Below, one piece after another: positions 43,624 to 52,302 of a DNA stretch of 64,000 nt; the stretch's first letter is position 1, and every line of letters starts with the position of its first letter. Under the pieces are notes generated by a model, which saw nothing but the letters and a program-made list of their open reading frames with translations, had not been told where the DNA came from and searched no databases. Made by a program: the position numbers and the translations under genes. Source of the DNA: Nostoc sp. NMS2 (lineage in GTDB: Bacteria; Cyanobacteriota; Cyanobacteriia; Cyanobacteriales; Nostocaceae); contig NZ_JABXKH010000160.1 in NCBI RefSeq assembly GCF_017115105.1, positions 1-64,000 of the forward strand, written 5' to 3'.

Positions 43624-44874
43624 ATGAATTTAACAAAACCAACAACTGGTAATTGTTTGTTCTGTGGTACAGAGTTGCACCATACCTTCGTAGATTTAGG
43701 AATGTCCCCTCCCTGCGAAAGCTATCGCAAACCAGAACAGCGAAATGAAATGGAGCCTTTTTATCCACTGCATGTTTATGTTTGCGAACAATGTTTTTTA
43801 GTACAACTTCAAGAATACATTAGCCCAGAAAATATATTTAGTGACTACGCCTATTTTTCTTCTTACTCTGATAGCTGGTTACAACATGCTAAAAGCTATG
43901 TTGAAATGATAACAAATCGTTTTCAATTAAACCAGCAAAGTCAAGTCGTAGAAATTGCTAGCAACGATGGTTACTTACTGCAATATTTTGTAGCAAACAG
44001 CATCCCCGCAATGGGAATCGAGCCGGCTGCAAATGTCGCTGAGGTAGCTATGAAAAAAGATATCCCCACAGTTGTAAAATTCTTTGGGGAGGAGACAGCT
44101 AAAGAACAAGTTATTCAAGGAAAACAAGCAGATTTATTACTAGGAAATAACGTCCTTGCCCATACGCCCTATCTCAATGATTTTGTCAAAGGGATGAAAA
44201 TTATCCTCAAGCCACAAGGGGTAATAACGATGGAATTTCCTCACCTCATGCGGTTAATGGCGGAAAATCAATTTGACACTATCTATCATGAACACTTCTC
44301 TTATTTTTCGTTCATCACAGTAGAAAAAGTTTTTAACGCCCACGGACTGACTATTTTTGATGTAGAAGAATTAACTACTCATGGCGGTTCTTTGAGAATT
44401 TATGCTCGTCATACTGAAGACTCTTCTAAACCTATTACCCAGCAGGTCTTAGAACTGAAATATAGAGAAGAAGCACAAGGCTTTACACGCTTAGAACACT
44501 ATTTTGATTTTGGTGAACAAGTTAAAGAAACCAAACGCAAGTTACTAGATTTCTTGAGCAAGGTTAAACGAGAGGGAAAATCCATTGTCGGTTATGGTGC
44601 GCCAGGTAAGGGAAATACTCTCTTGAACTATTGTGGTATCCGCACAGATTTTCTTGACTACACAGTAGACCGTAGTCCTTACAAACAAGGTCTATTTTTA
44701 CCAGGGACTCATATTCCAATTTTTCATCCAGACAAAATTACAGAAACAAAGCCTGATTACGTACTAATCTTACCCTGGAATCTGAAAAATGAAATTATGA
44801 CACAAATGGCTTACATTCGGGATTGGGGAGGTCAATTTGTAGTACCAATTCCTGAAGTTAATGTCTACTCTTAA
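43624..44874 (+). CDS. SAM-dependent sugar C-methyltransferase
   Basis: A 416-residue enzyme with the three-part layout of sugar C-methyltransferases (NovU/TylC3 type). The zinc-binding N-terminus has CLFCG and VCEQCF cysteine pairs. The SAM-binding Rossmann core contains VVEIASNDGYLLQYF and ADLLLGNNVLAHTPYLNDF. The C-terminal domain contains SIVGYGAPGKGNTLLNYCGI and DRSPYKQGLFLPGTHIPI. Family members methylate C-3 of dTDP- or CDP-4-keto-6-deoxyhexoses. It is preceded by an SDR and followed by a cytidylyltransferase-like gene, consistent with synthesis of a branched deoxysugar. Confidence 0.85.
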   Translation: MNLTKPTTGNCLFCGTELHHTFVDLGMSPPCESYRKPEQRNEMEPFYPLHVYVCEQCFLVQLQEYISPENIFSDYAYFSSYSDSWLQHAKSYVEMITNRFQLNQQSQVVEIASNDGYLLQYFVANSIPAMGIEPAANVAEVAMKKDIPTVVKFFGEETAKEQVIQGKQADLLLGNNVLAHTPYLNDFVKGMKIILKPQGVITMEFPHLMRLMAENQFDTIYHEHFSYFSFITVEKVFNAHGLTIFDVEELTTHGGSLRIYARHTEDSSKPITQQVLELKYREEAQGFTRLEHYFDFGEQVKETKRKLLDFLSKVKREGKSIVGYGAPGKGNTLLNYCGIRTDFLDYTVDRSPYKQGLFLPGTHIPIFHPDKITETKPDYVLILPWNLKNEIMTQMAYIRDWGGQFVVPIPEVNVYS

Positions 44875-44915
44875 GTATTTGATATTTTTGCATAATCAAA
44901 AAGGGGGAAATTGAC

Positions 44916-45713
44916 ATGAAAGTAGTTTTATTTTGTGGCGGTTTGGGAACCAGAATGAGAGAATATTCAGAAAGTATTCCTAAACCAATGGTGAATATTG
45001 GTTATAGACCGATATTATGGCATGTCATGAAATACTACGCTCACTATGGACATAAAGATTTTATTTTGTGTCTTGGTTACAAATCTGACCTAATTAAAAG
45101 CTATTTTTTAAATTACAATGAATGGCTTTCTAATAATTTTAGCCTTTCCAATGGAAGCCAGATTCAGTTGTTTAACCGTGATATTCAAGATTGGAATATC
45201 ACATTTGTAGACACAGGTTTGACTGCTAACATTGGTCAAAGATTCAAGGCGGTAGAAAAGTATCTAGAAGGAGAAGAAGTATTTTTAGCTAACTACAGCG
45301 ATGGGTTGACAGATTTACATCTACCGACACATATTCAGCAATTTTATCAGCGTGATAAAATAGGTAGTTTTTTGTGTGTCAGACCAAGCCAAAGTTTTCA
45401 CCTAGTTGACGTAGAAGAGGATGGTTTGGTGAGTGATATCAAAGATGTAAAGCAACGTGATATTTGGATTAATGGAGGATATTTTATCTTTAAAAAAGAG
45501 ATTTTTAACTACATTAATTATGGTGAAGAACTTGTCATTGAGCCTTTTCAGAGACTAATTGCCAAAGAAGAACTTTTTGCGTATAAATACACTGGCTTTT
45601 TCGGCGTAATGGACACGTTTAAAGAGAAGCAACAGTTGGATGATATGTATGGTCAAGGCGAAAGACCTTGGGAAGTCTGGAGAGATAAACGTCTAGAAGT
45701 AAATTATATATGA
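44916..45713 (+). CDS. rfbF: Glucose-1-phosphate cytidylyltransferase-like enzyme
   Basis: A 265-residue nucleotidyltransferase. The start KVVLFCGGLGTRMREYSESI then PKPMVNIG is the nucleotide- and metal-binding loop with catalytic Lys, followed by PILWHVMKYYAHYGHKDFIL and VDTGLTANIGQR. DGL in NYSDGLTDL matches the metal-binding Asp region, and the end DDMYGQGERPWEVW is typical. The family makes CDP-glucose, the donor for CDP-linked 3,6-dideoxy and branched sugars. The stop overlaps the next start by 4 bp (ATGA). Confidence 0.85.
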   Translation: MKVVLFCGGLGTRMREYSESIPKPMVNIGYRPILWHVMKYYAHYGHKDFILCLGYKSDLIKSYFLNYNEWLSNNFSLSNGSQIQLFNRDIQDWNITFVDTGLTANIGQRFKAVEKYLEGEEVFLANYSDGLTDLHLPTHIQQFYQRDKIGSFLCVRPSQSFHLVDVEEDGLVSDIKDVKQRDIWINGGYFIFKKEIFNYINYGEELVIEPFQRLIAKEELFAYKYTGFFGVMDTFKEKQQLDDMYGQGERPWEVWRDKRLEVNYI

Positions 45714-46363
45714 TCCAACTCAGCTTTAACAAACCAGAAAAATCTGAGTACAAAATCCTTTGTTTAGGTTCTCATTGTGATGATATCGAGATTGGTTGTG
45801 GAGGCACAATCTTAAAGCTGATAGAGAATTACCAGCAAGTAATTATCTATTGGGTTGTTTTTAGTTCCAACGAGCTAAGAGCAAAGGAAGCAACGGCGAG
45901 TGCTAGTACTTTCTTAACAGAAATCCCTTTAAAGAAAATTATTATTAAAAATTTTAGAGATGGATTTCTACCTTTTCAAGGCATAGAGGTTAAAGAATGC
46001 TTTGAACAGTTGAAGCAAGAATTTTCACCTGATATAATATTCACTCATTACCGAGAGGATCGCCACCAAGATCACCGATTAATTTCTGAGCTAACTTGGA
46101 ATACTTTTAGAAATCATTTAATTTTGGAATATGAGATTCCCAAATATGATGGCGATTTCGGTATTCCTAATTTTTTCGTTCATTTAAATGAGGCAATTTG
46201 CCGCCGGAAAATTAAATATATTTTGGATGCGTTTCCCACTCAAAAAAATAAGCAATGGTTTACAGAAGAAACTTTCCGTTCCATCTTGAGAATCAGGGGA
46301 ATGGAATCAAATTCACCGAGTAACTATGCAGAAGCATTTTATTGTCGAAAAATATTTTTTTAA
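45710..46363 (+). CDS. PIG-L/LmbE family deacetylase
   Basis: A 217-residue metal-dependent N-deacetylase. The zinc motif is SHCDDIEIGCGG (family (A/P)HPDDxE), and HYREDRHQDHR carries the second HxxH-like pair. Members remove N-acetyl groups from GlcNAc-type sugars or related metabolites. It is translationally coupled to the cytidylyltransferase gene. In this cassette it may deacetylate an amino-sugar intermediate, though no aminotransferase is present nearby. Confidence 0.8.
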   Translation: MIQLSFNKPEKSEYKILCLGSHCDDIEIGCGGTILKLIENYQQVIIYWVVFSSNELRAKEATASASTFLTEIPLKKIIIKNFRDGFLPFQGIEVKECFEQLKQEFSPDIIFTHYREDRHQDHRLISELTWNTFRNHLILEYEIPKYDGDFGIPNFFVHLNEAICRRKIKYILDAFPTQKNKQWFTEETFRSILRIRGMESNSPSNYAEAFYCRKIFF

Positions 46364-46401
46364 AAAATTAACAATTTAGCTTTTTTCACATTTGCAAATT
46401 T

Positions 46402-46980
46402 ATGATATTTACCGAAACTAAAATCAAAGGGGCATTTATTGTTGATTTAGAATTGCAACGAGATCGGCGAGGATTTTTTGCTCGGACTTTCTGTATTCAT
46501 GAGTTTGAAGCTCGTGGTTTAAAATCTAATGTTGCCCAATGCAACTTATCTTTTAACTATAAAAAAGGGACGTTGCGGGGTATGCATTATCAAATGCCTC
46601 CTTCTCAGGAAACAAAATTTGTGCGTTGTGTTCAGGGAGCAATTTATGATGTGATTATCGATTTGCGCCCAGAGTCTACTAGCTATTTATCTCATATTGG
46701 GGTAGAGTTGACAGCTAAAAATTACCTTGCTCTTTATATTCCAGATAGTTGCGCTCATGGGTTCCAAACACTCACTGACGAAACCGAAGTCAGTTATCAA
46801 ATGGGTGACTTTTATGCCCCAGAATATTCATCTGGCTATCGTTATGATGACCCAGCTTTTGGTATTGAATGGCCGTTACCAATAAGCGAAATAGCTGAGA
46901 AAGATATGGCTTGGGCTTTATTTGAACAAACAAATGTTGGGATAAGTGGGGGGTATAAAAATTTAAATGACAAACAATAA
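46402..46980 (+). CDS. rfbC: dTDP-4-dehydrorhamnose 3,5-epimerase-like protein
   Basis: A 192-residue RmlC-like cupin: DLELQRDRRGFFARTFC, NLSFNYKKGTLRGMHYQMPP (catalytic His in RGMHYQ), FVRCVQGAIYDVIIDLRPES, YIPDSCAHGFQTL and VSYQMGDFYAPEYSSG. Members epimerise C-3 and/or C-5 of 4-keto-6-deoxyhexoses, linked to dTDP or CDP. No rmlA, rmlB or rmlD genes lie nearby, so the keto substrate must come from elsewhere or from the SDR in this cluster. The next gene starts 14 bp before its stop. Confidence 0.85.
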   Translation: MIFTETKIKGAFIVDLELQRDRRGFFARTFCIHEFEARGLKSNVAQCNLSFNYKKGTLRGMHYQMPPSQETKFVRCVQGAIYDVIIDLRPESTSYLSHIGVELTAKNYLALYIPDSCAHGFQTLTDETEVSYQMGDFYAPEYSSGYRYDDPAFGIEWPLPISEIAEKDMAWALFEQTNVGISGGYKNLNDKQ

Positions 46981-48295
46981 TCAATCTGTAATTGATTACA
47001 ATATGCAAACCAATTTTGCAACAAGTGATATTGGTCAAGATATCTATCAACTGATAACTAAACTATATCCTATCTGTCGCAGTATTACAGGTAGCGGTTT
47101 TAGAGAAACTCTGAAAATTCTCCAGGAGTATATTCCTTTGTCAGTACACAAAGTACCGACAGGAACTGAAGTATTTGATTGGACAGTTCCGAAAGAATGG
47201 AATATTAAAGATGCTTACATTAAAAACTCTCAAGGGAAGAAAATTGTAGATTTTGCTAACTCAAATCTACATGTTGTCAACTATAGTATTCCTAAACATC
47301 AAAAGTTATCTCTTCAAGAACTAAAATCACATATATTTACACTTGTCGATTATCCTAATTGGATTCCCTACCACACTTCTTACTATAAAGAAACTTGGGG
47401 CTTCTGCATAAGTCACAATCAATACTTGGAACTCAAGGATGAAGAGTATGAAGTATTTATTGATTCGTCTCTGGAACCAGGCAATCTTACTTACGGTGAG
47501 TATTATATTCCAGGAGAAACTACTGATGAAGTCTTAATTTCTTGCCATGCCTGCCATCCTTCACTGTGTAATGATAATCTTTCGGGAATTGCGATCGCTA
47601 CTTTTATCGCTAAATATTTAAGTCAAACCACACCAAGGTATTCCTATCGATTTCTCTGGATTCCAGGAACCATTGGCTCAATTACATGGTTGGCTCTCAA
47701 CGAAGATAAAGTCAGTAATATTAAGCATGGTTTGGTATTAAGTTGTTTAGGCGATTCAGGAAAATTTACGTATAAAAAAAGCCGTAGAGGTGACACTGAA
47801 ATTGATAAAGTCGCTGCTTACGTACTCAAAAATTTAAAGCAGGATTACGAAATTATCGATTTCTTCCCATTCGGCTACGATGAGCGACAATACTGCTCAC
47901 CTGGATTTAATTTAGCTGTAGGTTGCTTGATGCGATCGCCTCATGGTAGTTTTCCCGAATATCATACCTCAGCAGATGATTTAAGTTTTGTTCAACCCCA
48001 ATATCTTGCAGAGTCGTTATTACAATGTATCTCAATATTACATATCCTCAATAATAATAAAATTTACTACAATCAAAATCCCAAATGTGAGCCACAGTTG
48101 GGGAAAAGGGGTCTATATAATGGTCATCAAAATAGTAGGATAAATCAAATGGCGATTTTGTGGGTTTTGAATTTATCCGATGGTCAGTATACTCTACTAG
48201 ATATTGCCGAAAGATCGGGAATGTCATTTGATGTGATTAAACATGCTGCTGATACATTACTTGCACATGATTTGCTGGCTTCTCTCAAAAGCTAA
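46967..48295 (+). CDS. DUF4910 (aminopeptidase-like) domain protein with winged helix
   Basis: A 442-residue M28-like protein. Segments of the DUF4910 family are YPICRSITGSGFRETLKIL, VPTGTEVFDWTVPKEWNI, LISCHACHPSLCNDNLSGIA with metal ligands, WIPGTIGSITWL, and EYHTSADDLSF. A C-terminal winged-helix-like domain holds LLDIAERSGMSFDVIKHAAD. The family commonly sits at the end of nucleotide-sugar clusters and may be a metal hydrolase acting on an amide; the substrate is unknown. The overlap with rfbC indicates one operon from about 41.0 to 48.3 kb. Confidence 0.78.
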   Translation: MTNNNQSVIDYNMQTNFATSDIGQDIYQLITKLYPICRSITGSGFRETLKILQEYIPLSVHKVPTGTEVFDWTVPKEWNIKDAYIKNSQGKKIVDFANSNLHVVNYSIPKHQKLSLQELKSHIFTLVDYPNWIPYHTSYYKETWGFCISHNQYLELKDEEYEVFIDSSLEPGNLTYGEYYIPGETTDEVLISCHACHPSLCNDNLSGIAIATFIAKYLSQTTPRYSYRFLWIPGTIGSITWLALNEDKVSNIKHGLVLSCLGDSGKFTYKKSRRGDTEIDKVAAYVLKNLKQDYEIIDFFPFGYDERQYCSPGFNLAVGCLMRSPHGSFPEYHTSADDLSFVQPQYLAESLLQCISILHILNNNKIYYNQNPKCEPQLGKRGLYNGHQNSRINQMAILWVLNLSDGQYTLLDIAERSGMSFDVIKHAADTLLAHDLLASLKS

Positions 48296-49192
48296 TGAAG
48301 GCATGGGAAATACTACACTTTTGCAAGCAGCCATAACATTAGCCCAAAAGTAAGGGAATTTTCATAATTATCGGTTGCGATACGCGATCGCATACGTTTA
48401 TGATTCTCAAATAAACTGATTCACCACAGAAACATAGTGATGTTGATAAGAGGCAGGGGGCAGGGGGAACTAAAGGTACAAACCTCACCCGCAAGTCGTG
48501 TGAAAGCTCCCTTGCTCCTTTTCCCCGTTGGTTGAAACCTCACCCGCAAGTGGCGTGATTTTTCCCCCTGCTCCCTTGCTCCCCCGGTTACTGAGCGTAG
48601 TCGAAGTATGCTCCCCTGCTTTTTCATACTCTCCATACGATCATACTGGGAATTCGACCATTACTGACGTTCTTTTTTTTACAGGTGTTTAAAGTAAAGT
48701 TCTATACTTAAAAGTTTACAGTGATAATTTTCATATTTACCTCCCAAAGTCAAGCTATAAAAACATTTTATTAAAATCAACTACTGAGATTGCAGCAGTT
48801 TTTAATAATAAAATTCAAAAAAATAATTTATTTAAGTCGTAATTTTACGGTTTTTAATGACTAATCTTTAAAGTTACGATCTTACCAAAGGTGGTAAAAG
48901 TAACAGTACTTTTGTATGTACTTTATTGCATCATCGAAAAATAGTTTAGTTGGAGTTTCTGTTAGCTTTTTGCACAAATGTGAGGAGAGTTTTCAGAACG
49001 TTTTCTGCCACAGTTTATGAGGTACATTGTTTATTCTGATAGCGATTACAATCACTGTGGCAGCATCTTAAGCTAACAAACTTTCTGACTTTCTCAATAA
49101 GCACTCTCTCAGGTTTTTGCCTAAGCAGTGCTATGGCTGACTGGATAACCAAGTCGGTTACAAACCCGTTGTCTATCATTAGGAACATAGAA
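48296..49192. other. Gene-free 900-bp region
   Basis: No supported gene. 48440-48620 is a purine/pyrimidine repeat block (GGCAGGGGGCAGGGGGAA, CTCACCCGCAAGT twice). 48660-48990 is strongly AT-rich and may hold promoter sequences for the gene at 49193. An open reading frame from 49133 extends the next gene but lacks a ribosome binding site. Confidence 0.5.
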
Positions 49193-49936
49193 ATGAAATC
49201 AATTCTTGAGTTGATTGAGCAGAAGAACCGGGAATATGCCAAGTTGCCGTTCTTTGAGTATATGAAAGACGAGTCCATTGATCCACGGCAGAGGCTAGCC
49301 TTTGCACCTGTGATTGCTCCACTGGCACTGGAGTTCAGTGAGTTGTGCAAACGAGTTCTCAGAGATGAGCCAACGACTAATTACATTCAAGAGATGGTGA
49401 ATCTGCACACGCACGAAGAACATTTTCACTGGCAATGGTTACTAGAAGACATGGAGAAGATGGGGATTGACTATCCTATGCGGTTCAGTGATGCGGTGCG
49501 ATTCCTTTGGAGCGATCATACCAAGGTTTCCCGTTCCATGTTTCCTATATTTGAGCGGTATACTCGTGGAGCAGATCCCATCATCAGATTAGTTGCCATT
49601 GAGGTATCTGAGGTGACGGCGAATGTCTTTTTCCGTTCAACCATGTCTGCGGCCTTGCAACTGCAAGAAATGACTCAAACAGAGTTCCGTTACTTTGGTA
49701 TGCGTCATAACCATATCGAAAATACCCACACTCTTCATACTCCTGCTTCTTTGCAAATAATGAAAGAGATTGAGGTGCCAGAAGAGATTCGTCAACAAGC
49801 ACTTGAATTGATTGATGTGGCGTTTGTGTATTTTACAGACTTGATCAATGAGTTTTTGGTCTATATTAAGACCCATTCTTATCAAGAACCCTTTTCTAAA
49901 GTGTATCAACCAGAGCGATCGCTAACATCTGCCTAA
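49193..49936 (+). CDS. Heme-oxygenase-fold iron-containing redox enzyme (HDO-like)
   Basis: A 247-residue all-helical protein of the iron-containing redox / TENA-like superfamily. Potential metal ligands are visible in HTHEEHFHWQWLLEDMEKMG, in VAIEVSEVTANVFF and in MRHNHIENTHTLH. The pattern of Glu/His residues in three helices is the one used for diiron binding in heme-oxygenase-like diiron oxidases, but also fits non-metal relatives. ATG at 49193 has AGGAAC ahead and gives MKSILELIEQKNREY; the earlier ATG at 49133 is unlikely. A strong terminator follows. No biosynthetic partner is next to it, so the substrate is unknown. Confidence 0.65.
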   Translation: MKSILELIEQKNREYAKLPFFEYMKDESIDPRQRLAFAPVIAPLALEFSELCKRVLRDEPTTNYIQEMVNLHTHEEHFHWQWLLEDMEKMGIDYPMRFSDAVRFLWSDHTKVSRSMFPIFERYTRGADPIIRLVAIEVSEVTANVFFRSTMSAALQLQEMTQTEFRYFGMRHNHIENTHTLHTPASLQIMKEIEVPEEIRQQALELIDVAFVYFTDLINEFLVYIKTHSYQEPFSKVYQPERSLTSA

Positions 49937-49964
49937 GCTATCTGTTCAATTTTCATTCATTCGG

Positions 49965-50004
49965 CGACGGTAAAAGAGTCAAAGCCTTTTACCGTCGTTT
50001 TTTT
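49965..50004 (+). terminator. Strong rho-independent terminator
   Basis: A perfect 12-bp stem CGACGGTAAAAG/CTTTTACCGTCG with a 9-nt loop followed by seven T, 28 bp after the stop of the gene at 49193-49936. Confidence 0.88.
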
Positions 50005-50097
50005 AACATTTTGAGAAGTCTAAGTCCCTCGCTTATATTGCGCGACAAGTTTTGCGGTGGGGTTAAAATCTCCATTACAAAACTTAATTACGAATTA

Positions 50098-50232
50098 TAT
50101 AATGTCTGCTTGATTGCTTAATGAAACTGAAGAACCCCACCCCCGCCAAAGCTATGCTTTGTCTCCCCTCCCCGCAAGCGGGGAGGGGTTTAATGACTGT
50201 GGTTAGCATAACTATTTATGCGGACATGATAT
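50098..50232. repeat. 135-bp element with imperfect inverted ends
   Basis: ATAATGTCTGCTTGATTGC on the left and ACTATTTATGCGGACATGATA on the right are imperfect inverted repeats. The middle has a CCCCTCCCCGCAAGCGGGGA hairpin. Probably a decayed non-autonomous element. Confidence 0.55.
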
Positions 50233-50291
50233 TACGAATTACGTAAAGCCTGCGGCATAGCTTCGCTTAACGCGTAGCGTGCCGGAGGCTC

Positions 50292-50325
50292 AATTACGAA
50301 TTACGAATTACGAATTACGAATTAT
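50292..50325. repeat. Heptameric repeat (AATTACG)4 overlapping a coding end
   Basis: Four AATTACG units plus AATTAT. The stop codon and last residues (IIRNS) of the minus-strand molybdoenzyme gene lie within this array. Confidence 0.88.
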
Positions 50326-51330
50326 TTCAACGGTGACAGCTACTGTATAAATAGCATTGCGCTCTTGCTGAATTGGTTGAATTGCTCCATCATAGTCAGT
50401 GGCTCGACTCATCAAGGTATATTTTCCTGGCGCTGGTGGAGTCCATTGAAACGTGAATCGTTGCCAGGCATATTGCAGGCGTGGTTCAACTTTAGCAGTT
50501 TGCCAGGTGATACCACCATCTGTACTGACATCCACCGACTGGATACCCGTGGAAGCCCAGGCCCAGCCCCAATGTGTCTGAGGTTGAAGGTATAGTACCT
50601 CATTTTGAGAGGGAGAAACAATTACAGACTCCGGTGCAACTTCCCAAACGGGTTTTAAAGTTGCATCATCGCCTCCAACTCTATCGTTATAGAAAGTTGT
50701 TGTAAAGGGCCCTGGCGATCGCCAATCTGTGACATAAATATCTGAGAGCCACTTTACAAAGTTCGTGCCATAGTAACCTGGAACCACCAGCCGCAACGGA
50801 AAACCCCGCTCTGCTGACAGAAACTCACCGTTAAGCTTATACGCTAGCAGCACATCATTATCCAATGCTTTTTCGATAGGAATATCTTTAATATATGAAT
50901 CACTAGAAACTCCTTCATAAACACCATAATCATCTCCTATAAACCAGAGATAACGGGCTTCCGGTTTAACTTGCAATTGATTAAGAATTGCTCTCAGCGA
51001 AACTCCACCCCATGTAACATTACTAATGAGTCTTGTGGGAACTTTTGGTTGAAGTGGATTACCTGAACATTGGTGAAAAACAGTTAATTCACGATATTCC
51101 AGACTCAGCAAATTCTCATACGACAACTCAAGATTCTGCTCTACTAATCCCGAAATTTTCAACTTCCATTGCTTGATGTCAATGGCTGGGATTCCCAGAT
51201 GACTGAGAACGAACAGATGGTTTTCAGGAGTAATAAAAGACTTAAGATTGTGAACATCCACTGGAAACTTTGCAATCATTCCAACGTAGCTCATACTCTT
51301 GTCTTCTAAAGTTTTGCTAAACTCATTCAT
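50308..51330 (-). CDS. Sulfite-oxidase-like molybdopterin oxidoreductase
   Basis: A 340-residue member of the sulfite oxidase family: a molybdopterin domain and a C-terminal Mo-co dimerisation domain. The ligand Cys88 is in LTVFHQCSGNPLQPK. Other family segments are TWGGVSLRAIL, RGFPLRLVVPGYYGTNFVKW + LSDIYVTD, THWGWAWASTGIQSVDVSTD and WQRFTFQWTPPAPGKYTLMS. It lacks a heme domain and has no Tat or Sec signal, so is probably cytoplasmic. The substrate (sulfite or another oxyanion or organic compound) cannot be decided. Its C-terminus is formed by a heptameric repeat. It converges with the heme-oxygenase-fold gene. Confidence 0.85.
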   Translation of the reverse strand: MNEFSKTLEDKSMSYVGMIAKFPVDVHNLKSFITPENHLFVLSHLGIPAIDIKQWKLKISGLVEQNLELSYENLLSLEYRELTVFHQCSGNPLQPKVPTRLISNVTWGGVSLRAILNQLQVKPEARYLWFIGDDYGVYEGVSSDSYIKDIPIEKALDNDVLLAYKLNGEFLSAERGFPLRLVVPGYYGTNFVKWLSDIYVTDWRSPGPFTTTFYNDRVGGDDATLKPVWEVAPESVIVSPSQNEVLYLQPQTHWGWAWASTGIQSVDVSTDGGITWQTAKVEPRLQYAWQRFTFQWTPPAPGKYTLMSRATDYDGAIQPIQQERNAIYTVAVTVEIIRNS

Positions 51331-52302
51331 TTAAGCAACCTCCTATTAAAAATTTTTCAACATTTTTTGGTATTGCTGATTAGATATATGAATCTTAGTG
51401 TAGAGACATTGCATTGCAACGTCTCTACAAGGGACTGACAAGAAATAAATTATCCATCTTGTGGGGTGGGCATCCTGCCCGCCCTGAATATGTGACGGGT
51501 GCGGACACCCATGCCACAAGAAAATTTGGGGTTACAGGGGATAAATATAAGTACCTAAAATCATAGCTAAACACTTTTAAAACAACCTCTAAGACTGGAC
51601 TGTAGTTTACTGTCATAACATACCCATTTCGTAGATCAATAACTTCGCCAAAAAAAGAAAATGAAGAGATAGGACAAATGTAGTAGACCGTATTTTTACA
51701 GGCGTTGAACTCTCGTAAATTCCCACAGGGTATTGCCCCTATTGAAAAGAGGCAGGGGCAGTTCCAATACAGTTCAGTTAAGCAATTTTTTCCTTTTCTT
51801 TCTTCTCTCTGTGTCGCGCCAGTTGCTTCAAGTCGGGGAACCGCAAGGGCGCACTGGCTTCTCTGCGTCTTGGCGGTTCGTAAAAAAAATGACTTTGACA
51901 AAGAGTGCTAGCCTTAACCCAAGCGTATCGGGGGCAGTTCTTGCTGGGGGAGCAGGGGGACAAGGGAGACAAGGGGAAATTATTGAACAAGTCTCTCGCC
52001 TCTTCCTTGTCTCCATTGTCTCTTCTTCATGCCCCCAGCAAGAACCAATACTGTTCGGTTAAGACAAGAGACGCGATGAATCGCCGTCTCTACAATAATC
52101 AGTCTTTGCGATCTATAATTTTCATCAAAAAACCTTAACCGAACCGTATTGTAGCAAAAACTACCTCTTCATTGAACTATACCCGGTTGAGCTAAATCAA
52201 CTGGATTTCTCAATTTTCTACCTTCAGAAAATTACATCATGAATTGTGATACTTCGAGTTAATTAGGGAAAACTGAACTCAGGTTATCCAGTAGCAAGTT
52301 TT
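51331..52302. other. Repeat-rich 970-bp intergenic region
   Basis: No supported gene. It contains a family-B MITE relic with the GGGTGGGCATCCTGCCCGCC palindrome (51430-51525), and a palindrome GTAGAGACATTGCATTGCAA + CGTCTCTAC (about 51400-51428). An element begins CCAATACAGTTCAGTTAAG (51764) and ends CTTAACCCAAGCGTATCGG (51931), followed by the MITE at 52046-52151. The many short open frames here are composed of these repeats. Confidence 0.6.
52046..52151. mobile_element. MITE (family E), 106 bp
   Basis: Ends CAATACTGTTCGGTTAAG and CTTAACCGAACCGTATTG are inverted repeats of 18 bp with one mismatch. A second, diverged pair of the same kind flanks 51764-51931. No ORF; no clear target duplication. 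Confidence 0.75.

Noticed and set aside
49133..49192. Upstream start for the heme-oxygenase-fold protein
   Set aside because: No ribosome binding site; ATG at 49193 is preceded by AGGAAC.
51705..52138. Several overlapping ORFs on both strands
   Set aside because: All are built from MITE ends and purine-rich repeats (GGGGGAGCAGGGGGACAAGG) and share no protein family.
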